In this document: piece after piece, positions 1-8,366 of the stretch
How positions within the stretch are numbered: position 1 is the first letter of the stretch
Layout of the letters: each line of letters begins with the position of its first letter
Assembly (NCBI GenBank): GCA_024636855.1
Contig: JAGXGG010000049.1
Coordinates: forward strand, 84,362-124,107
Length of the DNA: 39,746 nucleotides
Reading direction: 5' to 3'
Source: Ignavibacteriota bacterium
GTDB lineage: Bacteria > Bacteroidota > Ignavibacteria > Kapaibacteriales > UBA2268
Made by a program: the position numbers and the translations under genes
Notes under the pieces: model-generated
Told to the model about the DNA's origin: nothing
Database searches by the model: none
What the model saw: only the letters and a program-made list of their open reading frames with translations

Positions 1-643
1 AATCATTATGTACTTCGACTAGTTTGGATTGTGCATCTGGTATACCTAGAAAAGCAAGAGTAAATTTATTCTTCAAGAGAAACTTAGCTGCAATATTATG
101 AAATAGTATTTTTTCTAATTCTAAATATAATTGGTATTGCTCTTCGAGAGTGACGCAATTAACCATCTCATTTACTTTGTTCCTAAGCTTCTTGTTTAAC
201 TTGAGATGATAATAAAACCCTCGAGCTATTAACCCCGAAGTACCGTAGTGATAAAATGGTAATTTGGATGTGAAATAATGCTTCTTATTAGTCCAAAACT
301 TATATGCAGAAGGGGAGAGCGAAGGTTTAAATTCATCAAGTAGAAGCTCAATATCTTTATATTGACCATATCCGAACAAATCAAAAAGCGTATCATGACT
401 AGTATTCTTGATTGCTACAAATTTCAATTCAGCTAAAGCATTCTGAGCAGGATTCAGGTCTACTGAAGTTATAGAGTGAGGAGAATCGAGTAGATAGTCG
501 AGAACATTGTCCCCAGCACTAGTGATAGTAAGTACATCACTTTCTTTATTTAAGTCCAATAATTTTCTATCTATAGCGGGGTCTTCCCAACTAGAATTGA
601 AAATTAATTGATCTTTAACAAAATATTTGAATAAAAAATTCAA
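1..643 (-). CDS. btaA: BtaA-like S-adenosylmethionine:diacylglycerol 3-amino-3-carboxypropyltransferase (partial)
   Basis: Only the N-terminal part (about 214 residues) is visible; the gene runs leftward out of the window. The product resembles the DUF3419/BtaA family, which moves the aminocarboxypropyl group of S-adenosylmethionine onto diacylglycerol, the first step of betaine lipid (DGTS) synthesis; BtaB then methylates the product. Visible motifs are FNSSWEDP (residues 15-22), a SAM-binding stretch TITSAGDNVLDYLL (39-52), VDLNPAQNALAELK just after it, and FLGIPDAQ near the window edge. There is no ATG. The frame opens after TAA at 662-664; I chose TTG at 641-643, while ATA at 659-661 would add six residues (IKVFDL) that look coding. 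The gene is divergent from the tRNA cluster. Family assignment is fairly sure; the start is not. Confidence 0.75.
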   Translation of the reverse strand, partial: MNFLFKYFVKDQLIFNSSWEDPAIDRKLLDLNKESDVLTITSAGDNVLDYLLDSPHSITSVDLNPAQNALAELKFVAIKNTSHDTLFDLFGYGQYKDIELLLDEFKPSLSPSAYKFWTNKKHYFTSKLPFYHYGTSGLIARGFYYHLKLNKKLRNKVNEMVNCVTLEEQYQLYLELEKILFHNIAAKFLLKNKFTLAFLGIPDAQSKLVEVHND

Positions 644-752
644 TAAATCAAAAACTTTTATTTAGATTGCAAACCTTGTTCTGACAAAATATGATAATTT
701 AGAATTGAAAAAAGAATAAATCAGGGATATTTTGAAATTATTTTCAAAAAAA

Positions 753-784
753 CTTGGATATTAAATTTCAATCAACTAATTTTG
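753..784 (+). promoter_or_regulatory. Bacteroidota-type promoter for the tRNA cluster
   Basis: CTTG at 753-756, then 20 bases, then TAATTTTG at 777-784. This fits the Bacteroidota primary sigma consensus TTTG-N19/20-TAnnTTTG with one mismatch in the -33 box. Transcription would begin about 7 bases later, some 10 bases before tRNA-Tyr. It lies in the 662-801 gap between the divergent btaA-like gene and the tRNAs; nothing else clear is seen there. Confidence 0.6.
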
Positions 785-801
785 TAAGCTCAATAATATT
801 G

Positions 802-884
802 GGGCAGGTACCGAAGCGGTCAACCGGGGCAGACTGTAAATCTGCTGGGAAATCCCTACGGAGGTTCGAATCCTTCCCTGCCCA
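802..884 (+). tRNA. tRNA-Tyr (GTA)
   Basis: The acceptor stem GGGCAGG (802-808) pairs with CCTGCCC (877-883) and is followed by discriminator A. The anticodon stem GCAGA/TCTGC encloses GTA. The gene has the long variable arm of a class II tRNA, as expected for bacterial tRNA-Tyr. CCA is not encoded. It is first in a Tyr-Gly-Thr-Trp cluster. Confidence 0.96.
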
Positions 885-908
885 CAAGTATTTGATATTG
901 CATAGCAT

Positions 909-981
909 GCGGGAGTAGCTCAGTTGGTAGAGCATCAGCCTTCCAAGCTGAGGGTCGCGGGTTCGAGTCTCGTCTCCCGCT
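909..981 (+). tRNA. tRNA-Gly (TCC)
   Basis: The acceptor stem GCGGGAG (909-915) pairs with CTCCCGC (974-980), with discriminator T as usual for glycine. The anticodon stem TCAGC/GCTGA carries loop CTTCCAA, giving anticodon TCC. CCA is not encoded. It lies 24 bases after tRNA-Tyr and is probably cotranscribed with it. Confidence 0.96.
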
Positions 982-1026
982 CTAAAAACTATCGTATATT
1001 GAGTAGCCAGCAAAAAAGAAATTAGG

Positions 1027-1057
1027 AATTGAGATACAAAATATCTCAATTTTTTTT
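1027..1057 (+). terminator. Possible intrinsic terminator between tRNA-Gly and tRNA-Thr
   Basis: AATTGAGATA (1027-1036) and TATCTCAATT (1042-1051) are perfect complements around the loop CAAAA, and a T-run follows to 1057. The stem is AT-rich, so termination may be partial. No clear promoter is seen between it and tRNA-Thr at 1075, so it could instead be an attenuator or a processing hairpin. Confidence 0.5.
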
Positions 1058-1074
1058 CTGTATGAAGTGTGTGT

Positions 1075-1148
<74 letters not shown>

Positions 1149-1178
1149 CAAAAAGAGGATAGAAACATGGACTTACAC

Positions 1179-1251
1179 ACGGGTGTAGCTCAATTGGTAG
1201 AGTAGTGGTCTCCAAAACCATTGGCTGTGGGTTCAAGTCCTACCACCCGTG
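1179..1251 (+). tRNA. tRNA-Trp (CCA)
   Basis: The acceptor stem ACGGGTG (1179-1185) pairs with CACCCGT (1244-1250), with discriminator G as expected for tryptophan. The anticodon loop CTCCAAA gives anticodon CCA. A 3' CCA end is not encoded. It lies 25 bases before secE, a widely conserved trp tRNA-secE-nusG arrangement. Confidence 0.96.
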
Positions 1252-1276
1252 CTAACTTTTAAATAAAGAGTTTTTT

Positions 1277-1468
1277 ATGATAGCGAAAATTAAAAAAGTA
1301 ACTGAAGAAGTAACTGCAGAGATGAAAAAAGTTGCTTGGCCTTCAAGGGAACACCTTTGGAAGTCAAGTCAAATTGTCGTTGTAGTATCTATTATTATTA
1401 CGCTTATTGTCTCAGTGTTTGACTGGATAATATCTAATGGCGTTAATACATTGTTTTCTTCATTCTAA
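1277..1468 (+). CDS. secE: Preprotein translocase subunit SecE
   Basis: A 63-residue single-span SecE, the small subunit that clamps SecY in the inner-membrane Sec channel. The amphipathic N-terminal helix carries the family signature EMKKVAWPSREHLWKSS (about residues 15-31), followed by one transmembrane helix (about 33-53) and a short tail. This short form is usual outside enterobacteria, whose SecE has three spans. The ATG at 1277 follows AAATAAAGAGTTTTTT with no Shine-Dalgarno sequence. It sits between tRNA-Trp and nusG (20 bases away) in the conserved secE-nusG-rplKAJL-rpoBC order; its channel partner secY is also in this window at 35056. Confidence 0.95.
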   Translation: MIAKIKKVTEEVTAEMKKVAWPSREHLWKSSQIVVVVSIIITLIVSVFDWIISNGVNTLFSSF

Positions 1469-1488
1469 GTAAAAAGAAAGATTAATAT

Positions 1489-2070
1489 ATGCATGATCCA
1501 CAGGCACTAGAAGAAGAAAGGAAAAAACCCAATTGGTACGCTATACGTACTTTTACGGGACACGAAGCTAAGGTTAAGAACTTAATCGAAGTCGAATCTA
1601 AGAGAATTGGAATCGACGATAGGATAATAGAAGTTATTATACCTGAAGAAACAGTGTTCGAGGTAAGAGGCGGTAAACGTCGTACTAAAACAAGGAATTT
1701 CCTACCTGGTTACATCATCTTGCACGCGGTTTTAGACCTAAAAGTACAAGATGTTATTCAGAATTTACCTTCTGTAGTTAGCTTTGTAGGACGTCGTAAC
1801 GACGCTACTCCTCTTCGTAAAGATGAAGTAAGTAGAATAATCGGCCGACTAGAAGAAAGAAAGGATATTGCGACTATAGATACGCAGTTCCAAATCGGAG
1901 ACCCAGTAAAGGTAATCGATGGTCCTTTCAATACTTTCTCTGGTTCGGTGAAAGAAGTGAATAACGAAAAACAAAAATTGAAAGTAGAAGTTGGTATTCT
2001 AGGACGTAAAACTCCAGTTGAGCTTGACTTTAGTCAAGTTGAAATAGAAAATCCAACAGATAATAATTAA
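1489..2070 (+). CDS. nusG: Transcription termination/antitermination protein NusG
   Basis: A 193-residue NusG. The NGN domain (about residues 14-120) binds the RNA polymerase clamp and suppresses pausing; it starts with NWYAIRTFTGHEAKVK and contains FLPGYIILH. The KOW domain (about 137-170) has the signature GDPVKVIDGPFNTFSG and can contact ribosomal protein S10 or Rho. A short N-terminal extension of about 12 residues precedes the NGN domain. The gene lies 20 bases after secE and 22 before rplK, so it is probably in one transcript with them. Its partners rpoB, rpoC and rpsJ are all encoded in this window. Length and motifs are normal. Confidence 0.96.
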   Translation: MHDPQALEEERKKPNWYAIRTFTGHEAKVKNLIEVESKRIGIDDRIIEVIIPEETVFEVRGGKRRTKTRNFLPGYIILHAVLDLKVQDVIQNLPSVVSFVGRRNDATPLRKDEVSRIIGRLEERKDIATIDTQFQIGDPVKVIDGPFNTFSGSVKEVNNEKQKLKVEVGILGRKTPVELDFSQVEIENPTDNN

Positions 2071-2092
2071 TATTTAAATAAAAGAGTTTATA

Positions 2093-2518
2093 ATGGCTAA
2101 AAAAGTTGCTGGTACATTCAAGCTGCAGTTAAAAGCCGGTGAAGCGTCAATGGCCCCACCAGTAGGTCCTGCTTTCGGTCAAAGAGGTTTGAATGGTATG
2201 GAATTCGTAAAGGCATTTAACGCTTCTACGCAGAATGATAAAGGACTTATCATTCCTGCGCAAGTGACGTTTTTTGCAGACAAGTCTTTTACGTTTGTTA
2301 CCAAATCGCCTCCTGCTGCAGTACTAATAAAAAATATACTAAAGTTGAAAAGTGGTTCAGGTGAACCCAATAAGACAAAGGTTGGAGTTATCACTCGTGC
2401 ACAATGCGAGGAAATAGCTAAAATTAAAATGGAAGATTTGAATTGTTCATCTATGGATTCTGCTGTTGATATGATCAAAGGAACAGCTAGAGCTATGGGC
2501 GTTAACTTCAAAGGTTAA
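2093..2518 (+). CDS. rplK: 50S ribosomal protein L11
   Basis: A 141-residue uL11, the usual length. It binds 23S rRNA at the GTPase-associated centre next to L10 and L7/L12, where EF-G and EF-Tu act, and it is the thiostrepton-site protein. The N-terminal domain has the conserved proline-rich stretch [19 protein letters not shown]; the C-terminal RNA-binding domain includes [10 protein letters not shown] and ends with [11 protein letters not shown]. The gene is 30 bases before rplA, the classic L11 operon pair. Confidence 0.97.
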   Translation: MAKKVAGTFKLQLKAGEASMAPPVGPAFGQRGLNGMEFVKAFNASTQNDKGLIIPAQVTFFADKSFTFVTKSPPAAVLIKNILKLKSGSGEPNKTKVGVITRAQCEEIAKIKMEDLNCSSMDSAVDMIKGTARAMGVNFKG

Positions 2519-2548
2519 TTTTATCTATTATAATTATTGGAAAACAAA

Positions 2549-3247
2549 ATGAACAAACATGGTAAAAAGTACGCAGCAATTGCTACTAAAATAGACAAGA
2601 ATAAAAAGTATTCCGTAGATGAAGCCATTGAATTTATCAAATCAAACCCATCTGCAAAATTCGACGAGTCGTTCGAAATCTCTATGAATTTAGGGGTTGA
2701 TCCTCGTAAATCTGACCAAAATATCCGTGGTACTGTATCTTTACCTCACGGTACTGGTAAATCAGTAAGAGTATTAGTATTCGCTAAAACTCCTAAAGAT
2801 AAAGAAGCACTGGATGCTGGAGCAGATTACGCTGGACTAGACGAATACGTTGAAAAAATCAAATCTGGTTGGGCTGACGTAGATGTAATAGTTGCAACTC
2901 CTGACGTAATGGGTGAAGTTGGTAAACTAGGTCGTGTTTTAGGACCTCGTGGACTAATGCCTAATCCTAAGGTAGGAACAGTTACTTTTGACGTAGCTAA
3001 AGCAGTCGAAGAACTCAAAGCTGGTAAGATCGAGTACCGTGTTGACAAATCAGGTAATATAGCTGGTGCTGTTGGCAAATGTACTTTCTCTGCTGACGCT
3101 TTGAAAGATAACGTAAGCTTATTCTATGAAACTATATTGAAAAGCCGTCCATCATCAGCTAAAGGTAAATACATTAAAAATGTTTACGTTAGTTCGACTA
3201 TGGGTCCTAGCTTATCAATAGATGAAAGTAGTTTTAAATTAAGCTAA
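2549..3247 (+). CDS. rplA: 50S ribosomal protein L1
   Basis: A 232-residue uL1 of the ribosomal L1 stalk, which helps release deacylated tRNA from the E site; in many bacteria free L1 represses its own operon. It has the conserved [17 protein letters not shown] stretch in domain II and [14 protein letters not shown] further on. I use the ATG at 2549 (MNKHGKKY) because it matches family N-termini; an in-frame TTG at 2537 would add four residues. It is followed by an 88-base gap holding the rplJ leader. Confidence 0.96.
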   Translation: MNKHGKKYAAIATKIDKNKKYSVDEAIEFIKSNPSAKFDESFEISMNLGVDPRKSDQNIRGTVSLPHGTGKSVRVLVFAKTPKDKEALDAGADYAGLDEYVEKIKSGWADVDVIVATPDVMGEVGKLGRVLGPRGLMPNPKVGTVTFDVAKAVEELKAGKIEYRVDKSGNIAGAVGKCTFSADALKDNVSLFYETILKSRPSSAKGKYIKNVYVSSTMGPSLSIDESSFKLS

Positions 3248-3282
3248 TAACAAAGAAACAAACAAAAAATTTACGCACTCTA

Positions 3283-3316
3283 ATTAAATGCTTCTACATT
3301 TAATCCATTTTTGGAT
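3283..3316 (+). promoter_or_regulatory. Candidate L10 leader hairpins upstream of rplJ
   Basis: ATTAAATG (3283-3290) pairs perfectly with CATTTAAT (3297-3304) around a 6-base loop. A shorter ATCC/GGAT hairpin (3303-3306 with 3313-3316) shares bases with it, so the two compete. L10 leaders, bound by the L10-L7/L12 complex for autogenous control, occupy this position in many bacteria. The structure here is AT-rich, and its identity as an L10 leader is inferred from position. Confidence 0.35.
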
Positions 3317-3335
3317 AACAAAAGGTAACTAAACA

Positions 3336-3866
3336 ATGATTACATTAGAGAAGAAAAAACAAATAGTCGAAGAGATACAGGGATATCTTGAGAAAGCTAG
3401 TGCTGCTTATCTAATTGACTTTGAATTCATGACCGTTGCAGAATCGAACAAATTTCGTTCGGCTTTGAGAGAAGGTGGTTTTGATTACAAAGTAGCTAAG
3501 AACACTGCGTTCCGTCGTGCTATCGAAGGCAATGAGAAATTTGCTTTCCCAGAGACGGATTTCAAGGGTTATTCGGGTATGGTATTCGGTTATGAAGATC
3601 CAGTTACTCCTGCTAAAATCATCAAGAAAGCTTTCGATGACAAAGAAAGACCAAAGTTAAAAGCAGCCATCATAGATGGTAAGTACTTCGATAGTACTCA
3701 GCTTAAAACATTGGCTTCATTGCCTACGAAAGAAGATATCATGGCTGCAATCGTTGGTTCTATCAACGCTCCAGCTTCTGGTATTCATGGTGCAATTAGT
3801 GCAGTAATGCGTGATCTAGCTAACGTGATACACGTAGCAATTAAATCAAAAAGCGATGTCGCTTAA
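3336..3866 (+). CDS. rplJ: 50S ribosomal protein L10
   Basis: A 176-residue uL10, the base of the stalk that carries L7/L12 dimers. The N-terminal rRNA-binding domain includes KKKQIVEEIQGYLEKASAAY and the FDYKVAKNTAFRRA stretch typical of the family. The C-terminal helix, about residues 130-176, is where L7/L12 dimers attach. It lies 43 bases before rplL, its stalk partner. An 88-base, potentially structured leader precedes it, consistent with autogenous control by the L10-L7/L12 complex known in other bacteria. Confidence 0.96.
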   Translation: MITLEKKKQIVEEIQGYLEKASAAYLIDFEFMTVAESNKFRSALREGGFDYKVAKNTAFRRAIEGNEKFAFPETDFKGYSGMVFGYEDPVTPAKIIKKAFDDKERPKLKAAIIDGKYFDSTQLKTLASLPTKEDIMAAIVGSINAPASGIHGAISAVMRDLANVIHVAIKSKSDVA

Positions 3867-3909
3867 TTTTATTAAATAGTAAACAATATTTTTTTATTAG
3901 GAGTTTAAT

Positions 3910-4287
3910 ATGTCTGATATAGTAGAAAAGCTAGTAGACCAAATTGGTGCTTTAACATTAGTTGAAGCTGCAGCTTTAAAAGAAGCGTTAGAAGAAAAAT
4001 TCGGTGTTAGCGCTGCTGCACCAATGATGATGGCTGCTGCTGGTGGTGGAGACGCTGCTGGTGCTGAAGAAGCTAAAGATAGCTTTGATGTAGAATTGAC
4101 TGACATTGGAGCTAGCAAGCTTAATGTTATCAAAGCAGTTAGAGAAATCACTGGTCTTGGCTTGAAAGAAGCTAAAGAAAAAGTTGAATCTGCTCCTTGT
4201 ATCGTAAAAGACGGTGCTAATAAAGCAGAAGCAGACGAACTTAAAGCTAAGCTTGAAGAAGCTGGTGCTAAAGTTACGTTAAAATAA
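3910..4287 (+). CDS. rplL: 50S ribosomal protein L7/L12
   Basis: A 125-residue bL12. The N-terminal dimerisation domain (about 1-35) is followed by an Ala/Gly/Met-rich hinge (about 36-55), and the C-terminal domain (about 57-125) contains [20 protein letters not shown], which recruits and stimulates translational GTPases. AGGAG at 3899-3903 lies 6 bases before the ATG, one of few clear Shine-Dalgarno sites in the window and fitting for a protein made in several copies per ribosome. A strong hairpin follows 12 bases after the stop, which should uncouple rplL levels from rpoB. Confidence 0.97.
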   Translation: MSDIVEKLVDQIGALTLVEAAALKEALEEKFGVSAAAPMMMAAAGGGDAAGAEEAKDSFDVELTDIGASKLNVIKAVREITGLGLKEAKEKVESAPCIVKDGANKAEADELKAKLEEAGAKVTLK

Positions 4288-4299
4288 TTCTTTGAATTA

Positions 4300-4341
4300 A
4301 TCGGCTAGGCAATACAACAATATTGCTTAGTCGATATATTT
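4300..4341 (+). terminator. rplL-rpoB attenuator/terminator hairpin
   Basis: Bases 4300-4313 pair with 4322-4335 in a 14-bp stem including two G-U pairs, with an 8-base loop. ATATTTTT follows. Its place between rplL and rpoB matches the partial terminator known in other bacteria that lowers polymerase subunit output relative to r-proteins. Confidence 0.7.
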
Positions 4342-4396
4342 TTAAAAAAAGTATTGATAAATTTATCTAATAAAAAACATATTCTGATATAGATCC

Positions 4397-4445
4397 AGGG
4401 TTTTTTGACCAAATACCTTACTTAGGTGCTTTGTCAAAAAATCCT
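4397..4445 (+). promoter_or_regulatory. Second structured element in the rpoB leader
   Basis: GGGTTTTTTGAC (4398-4409) pairs with GTCAAAAAATCC (4433-4444); one further A-T pair closes it. The 23-base loop contains a small ACCT/AGGT hairpin. It ends 42 bases before the rpoB ATG. The T-run lies inside the stem, so it is not a simple terminator; a regulatory RNA structure or RNase III-type processing site are possibilities. Confidence 0.4.
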
Positions 4446-4487
4446 TTTCCTGTATAAAGAACACGAAGAAATCGGAGTACTTCAAAT

Positions 4488-7400
4488 ATGAGTGCCATTA
4501 CTAAGGAAATTATTAATTCTACGTTAGTCCAAAAATACCCGAAGTTATCTACTTCACGTGGTATCCACAGACTAAGAGATAGAGTTACCTTTGCAAAATC
4601 TAATATTTCTAAATCTAATTATCCGGATTTGTTGAACATTCAACTAGAAGCGTATGACGACTTCTTACAAGAGAATGTTCCACCTCACAAAAGAGAGATG
4701 AAAGGACTACAACAGTCTTTCCATCAGAATTTCCCTATTTTAGATAATTCAGAAATATTTCAATTGGAATTCATCGAATATACAATTGAAAAACCTAAAT
4801 ATGCTGAAGAAGAATGTAGAGAAAGAGAGCTTACTTACTCAAAACCACTAAAAGCTAAACTTAGATTGTCTAGTAAAGCTGATAAAGAATCTGAAGATTA
4901 TATAGAAGCTGTTGAACAAGAAGTATATCTTGGTAACATCCCTTCTATGACTCCAAAAGGTACTTTTATCATAAATGGTGCAGAGAGAGTAATCGTATCA
5001 CAAATTCACCGTTCACCAGGTGTATTCTTTGATGATGCAGTTCACCCTAACGGAACACGTATTTATTCTGCTCGTATCATACCTTTCAGAGGGTCATGGG
5101 TAGAGTTTACTACTGATATACACGAAATTATGTATGCGTATATCGATAGAAAGAAAAAGTTTCCTGTTACTACATTACTTCGTGCTATCGGATATTCTTC
5201 TGATGAAGATATCTTATCACTTTTCGGTCTAGCTAATGACTTCAAATTAACTGATGTTGCTGAAGAACACATTGGTCGTAAAATTGCATCTGATGTAATA
5301 GATATGGCTACTGGTGAGATCATAGCTACTCGTGATATGGTATTGGACGAAGAACTATATAAGAAATTAAAAGAATCAGATGCTGAAGATATAAAACTTT
5401 ACGGTTTTATAGATCCAACTGATGAGCCACTTATCGCTCGTACTATAACTAAAGATACTTCTCGTAATAGAGATGACGCTTTGGAATCAATATATAGAAC
5501 TTTAAGATCAAGTGAGCCACCAGATGTAGAAACAGCTGAACTATTATTAGAAAGATTATTTTTCAGCGAAAAAAGATATGATTTAGGTATAGTAGGTAGA
5601 TACAGATTGAACGATCGTTTAGGTCTTGATATCGATGAGAGTGTTACTACTTTGACTAATACTGATATCGTTGAGATTATCAAACAACTTATAGAGTTAC
5701 ATACAGCTAAACATACTGGTGACGATATTGACCACTTAGGTAATCGTCGTGTCAGAACAGTTGGAGAGCAATTGGGCTCCCAATTTAATGTTGGTCTAGC
5801 TCGTATGGCTCGTACTATCAAAGAAAGATTAAGTATTCATGATGGCGAAAACCTAACTCCTTCTGAGTTAGTTAATGCTAGAACTATCAGTTCAGTTGTG
5901 AATCAATTCTTTGGTACTAACCAACTATCTCAGTTTATGGATCAAACGAATCCGTTAGCAGAGATTACTCATAAAAGAAGAACATCAGCATTAGGCCCAG
6001 GTGGTCTAACGAGAGAAAGAGCAGGTTTCGAGGTACGTGACGTTCACTATACACATTATGGTCGTCTATGTCCTATCGAGACTCCTGAGGGACCGAATAT
6101 TGGTCTTATCTCATCTCTTGCAATTCATGCAGAAATTAATACTTTAGGATTTATCCAAACTCCTTATCGTAAGGTAGTAAATGGTGTAGTTACTGAAGAA
6201 ATCGAATATTTGACTGCTGAGAAAGAAGATGGTAAAGTAATTTGTACGTGTTCGACACTTACAGATGAAAATGGAAAACTAATCGGTGACAGAGTTAAAG
6301 CTCGTCAATCTGGTGATTTCGTGTTAGTATCTGCAGAAGAAGTAGATTACATAGACGTATCAACTGATCAGATTACTTCTCTTGCATCATCTATGATTCC
6401 TTTCTTAGAGCATGATGATGCCAACCGTGCCCTGATGGGTGCGAATATGCAACGTCAAGCAGTACCGTTATTGAAACCCAAAGCACCTATCGTAGGTACT
6501 GGTATGGAAGCAAAAGCGGCGAAAGATTCTAAGACTATGATATTAGCAGAGTCTGATGGTATAGTAGAATATGTGAGTGCGAAAGAAATTCGCGTTCGCT
6601 ACGAAGATAAGAGAACAGAAGATGATAAATTAACTGGCTTCGAGTTCGAAGAAGTTAAAACTTACAAATTATTAAAGTTCTTTAGAACTAACCAAGATAC
6701 TTGTATCAACCAAAAGCCACTAGTATTAGCTGGACAAAAGGTTGTAGTGGGGCAACCACTATGCGATGGTGCTTCTACTGAGCAAGCAGAACTTGGTCTT
6801 GGACAAAACGTTTTAGTAGCTTTCATGCCTTGGAGAGGGTACAACTTTGAGGATGCGATTATCGTTTCTGAAAGATTTGTAGCTGAAGACGTATTTACTT
6901 CTATTCATATAGAAGAATTTACACTTCAAGTAAGGGATACTAAGCGTGGTGAAGAAGAATTCACACGTGAGATTCCTAACGTAAGTGAAGAATCAACGAA
7001 AGACCTAGACGAACATGGTATCATCCGTTCTGGAGCTAAAGTAGGTGAGGGTGATATCCTCATCGGTAAGATTACTCCAAAAGGTGAAACAGATCCAACT
7101 CCAGAAGAGAAATTACTAAGAGCAATCTTCGGTGATAAAGCTGGTGATGTGAAAGATGTTTCTCTAAAAGGTAGTCCTGGACTGAAAGGTGTGGTTATCA
7201 ATACAAAACTATTCTCTAGAAGAGTATTGACTACTGACAAAGAAATCAGAACAAGAGAAAGAAAACGTAAAGAAGCAATCGCAAGAAGAGAACGTAAAGT
7301 TATCAAACAAGTTGATGAAGAATTCATCAGCAGATTGGGTGGAATACTAGAAGATAAGAAAATCTTAGGTATGAAGCTTAATAATAACGTGAACGTATAT

Positions 7401-8351
7401 CGTGGTGGATCAAATGTAACTACAGCTGATTTGCTTGATAAATTCGAAGAAGGATTGCTAAAACCAGAATTGCTAGATGTTGACGCAGGTATAGTAGAAG
7501 ACGAAAAAACTTCTTCATTGTTGAAGGATTTATATGTTAACTACTTGAAATACAGAAATGATGTCAAAACTGACTTCAAAACTGAGAAAAACAAATTAGC
7601 AGCTGGTGATGAATTGCAACCAGGTATCTTACAGATGGCAAAAGTATACGTAGCAAAAAAACGTAAACTACAAGTTGGAGATAAGATGGCGGGTCGTCAC
7701 GGTAACAAAGGTATTGTATCCAAAGTTGTAAAACTTGAAGATATGCCGTTCTTACCAGATGGTACTCCTGTCGATATCGTACTAAACCCACTTGGTGTAC
7801 CTTCACGTATGAACTTGGGACAATTGTATGAGACTGCACTTGGTTGGGCTGGCGATAAACTGGGTGTACACTTTGCTACTCCTATTTTCGACGGTGGAAC
7901 CTGGGAAGAAGTTGGAGACTTCTTAGAGGAAGCTGGTTTACCACGTAACGGTAAAACTAAGCTTATAGATGGTAGAACTGGAGAAGCTTTTGATCAAGAA
8001 GTAACAGTTGGGTATATTTATATGCTTAAACTATCTCACTTGGTTGAAGATAAACTTCACGCTCGTTCTATCGGTCCTTACTCACTTATTACTCAGCAAC
8101 CTCTTGGTGGTAAAGCACAATTTGGTGGTCAGAGATTAGGAGAGATGGAAGTTTGGGCACTAGAAGCTTATGGAGCAGCTCATACTCTGCAAGAAATGCT
8201 AACTCTCAAGTCAGATGATGTACAAGGTAGAGCGAAGATGTACGAAGCTATTGTAAAAGGTGATAACTTACCTAACCCTAATATACCTGAATCTTTCAAC
8301 GTATTAGTAAGGGAACTACAAGGTCTTTGTTTAGATATAGAAATTGAATAA
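4488..8351 (+). CDS. rpoB: DNA-directed RNA polymerase subunit beta
   Basis: A 1287-residue beta subunit, half of the polymerase active-site cleft. The rifampicin-pocket segment at about residues 475-502 reads NQLSQFMDQTNPLAEITHK then RRTSALGPGGLTRERAG; the usual Q, D, H, R and S contact residues are kept, with changes at a few neighbouring positions (for example L-A-E for L-S-E). Near the C-terminus are GDKMAGRHGNKG and the rpoC-contacting region GGKAQFGGQRLGEMEVWALEAYGA (split here as GGKAQFGGQRLGEM, EVWALEAYGA). It has no large lineage insertion apart from a charged RERKRKEAIARRERK stretch near residue 930. A 200-base structured leader precedes it, and rpoC follows after 29 bases. Confidence 0.98.
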   Translation: MSAITKEIINSTLVQKYPKLSTSRGIHRLRDRVTFAKSNISKSNYPDLLNIQLEAYDDFLQENVPPHKREMKGLQQSFHQNFPILDNSEIFQLEFIEYTIEKPKYAEEECRERELTYSKPLKAKLRLSSKADKESEDYIEAVEQEVYLGNIPSMTPKGTFIINGAERVIVSQIHRSPGVFFDDAVHPNGTRIYSARIIPFRGSWVEFTTDIHEIMYAYIDRKKKFPVTTLLRAIGYSSDEDILSLFGLANDFKLTDVAEEHIGRKIASDVIDMATGEIIATRDMVLDEELYKKLKESDAEDIKLYGFIDPTDEPLIARTITKDTSRNRDDALESIYRTLRSSEPPDVETAELLLERLFFSEKRYDLGIVGRYRLNDRLGLDIDESVTTLTNTDIVEIIKQLIELHTAKHTGDDIDHLGNRRVRTVGEQLGSQFNVGLARMARTIKERLSIHDGENLTPSELVNARTISSVVNQFFGTNQLSQFMDQTNPLAEITHKRRTSALGPGGLTRERAGFEVRDVHYTHYGRLCPIETPEGPNIGLISSLAIHAEINTLGFIQTPYRKVVNGVVTEEIEYLTAEKEDGKVICTCSTLTDENGKLIGDRVKARQSGDFVLVSAEEVDYIDVSTDQITSLASSMIPFLEHDDANRALMGANMQRQAVPLLKPKAPIVGTGMEAKAAKDSKTMILAESDGIVEYVSAKEIRVRYEDKRTEDDKLTGFEFEEVKTYKLLKFFRTNQDTCINQKPLVLAGQKVVVGQPLCDGASTEQAELGLGQNVLVAFMPWRGYNFEDAIIVSERFVAEDVFTSIHIEEFTLQVRDTKRGEEEFTREIPNVSEESTKDLDEHGIIRSGAKVGEGDILIGKITPKGETDPTPEEKLLRAIFGDKAGDVKDVSLKGSPGLKGVVINTKLFSRRVLTTDKEIRTRERKRKEAIARRERKVIKQVDEEFISRLGGILEDKKILGMKLNNNVNVYRGGSNVTTADLLDKFEEGLLKPELLDVDAGIVEDEKTSSLLKDLYVNYLKYRNDVKTDFKTEKNKLAAGDELQPGILQMAKVYVAKKRKLQVGDKMAGRHGNKGIVSKVVKLEDMPFLPDGTPVDIVLNPLGVPSRMNLGQLYETALGWAGDKLGVHFATPIFDGGTWEEVGDFLEEAGLPRNGKTKLIDGRTGEAFDQEVTVGYIYMLKLSHLVEDKLHARSIGPYSLITQQPLGGKAQFGGQRLGEMEVWALEAYGAAHTLQEMLTLKSDDVQGRAKMYEAIVKGDNLPNPNIPESFNVLVRELQGLCLDIEIE

Positions 8352-8366
8352 ACTAAAAAAATATAA

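Noticed and set aside
4351-4386. TTGATA ... TATTCT resembling a sigma-70 promoter before rpoB
   Set aside because: The spacer is 20 bases, and the clear promoters elsewhere in the window follow the Bacteroidota pattern; AT-rich chance match.
5907-6000. Rifampicin resistance through RpoB changes
   Set aside because: Changes in the pocket region (for example A for S in the NPLAE segment) are present, but the main contact residues are kept, so resistance cannot be claimed.
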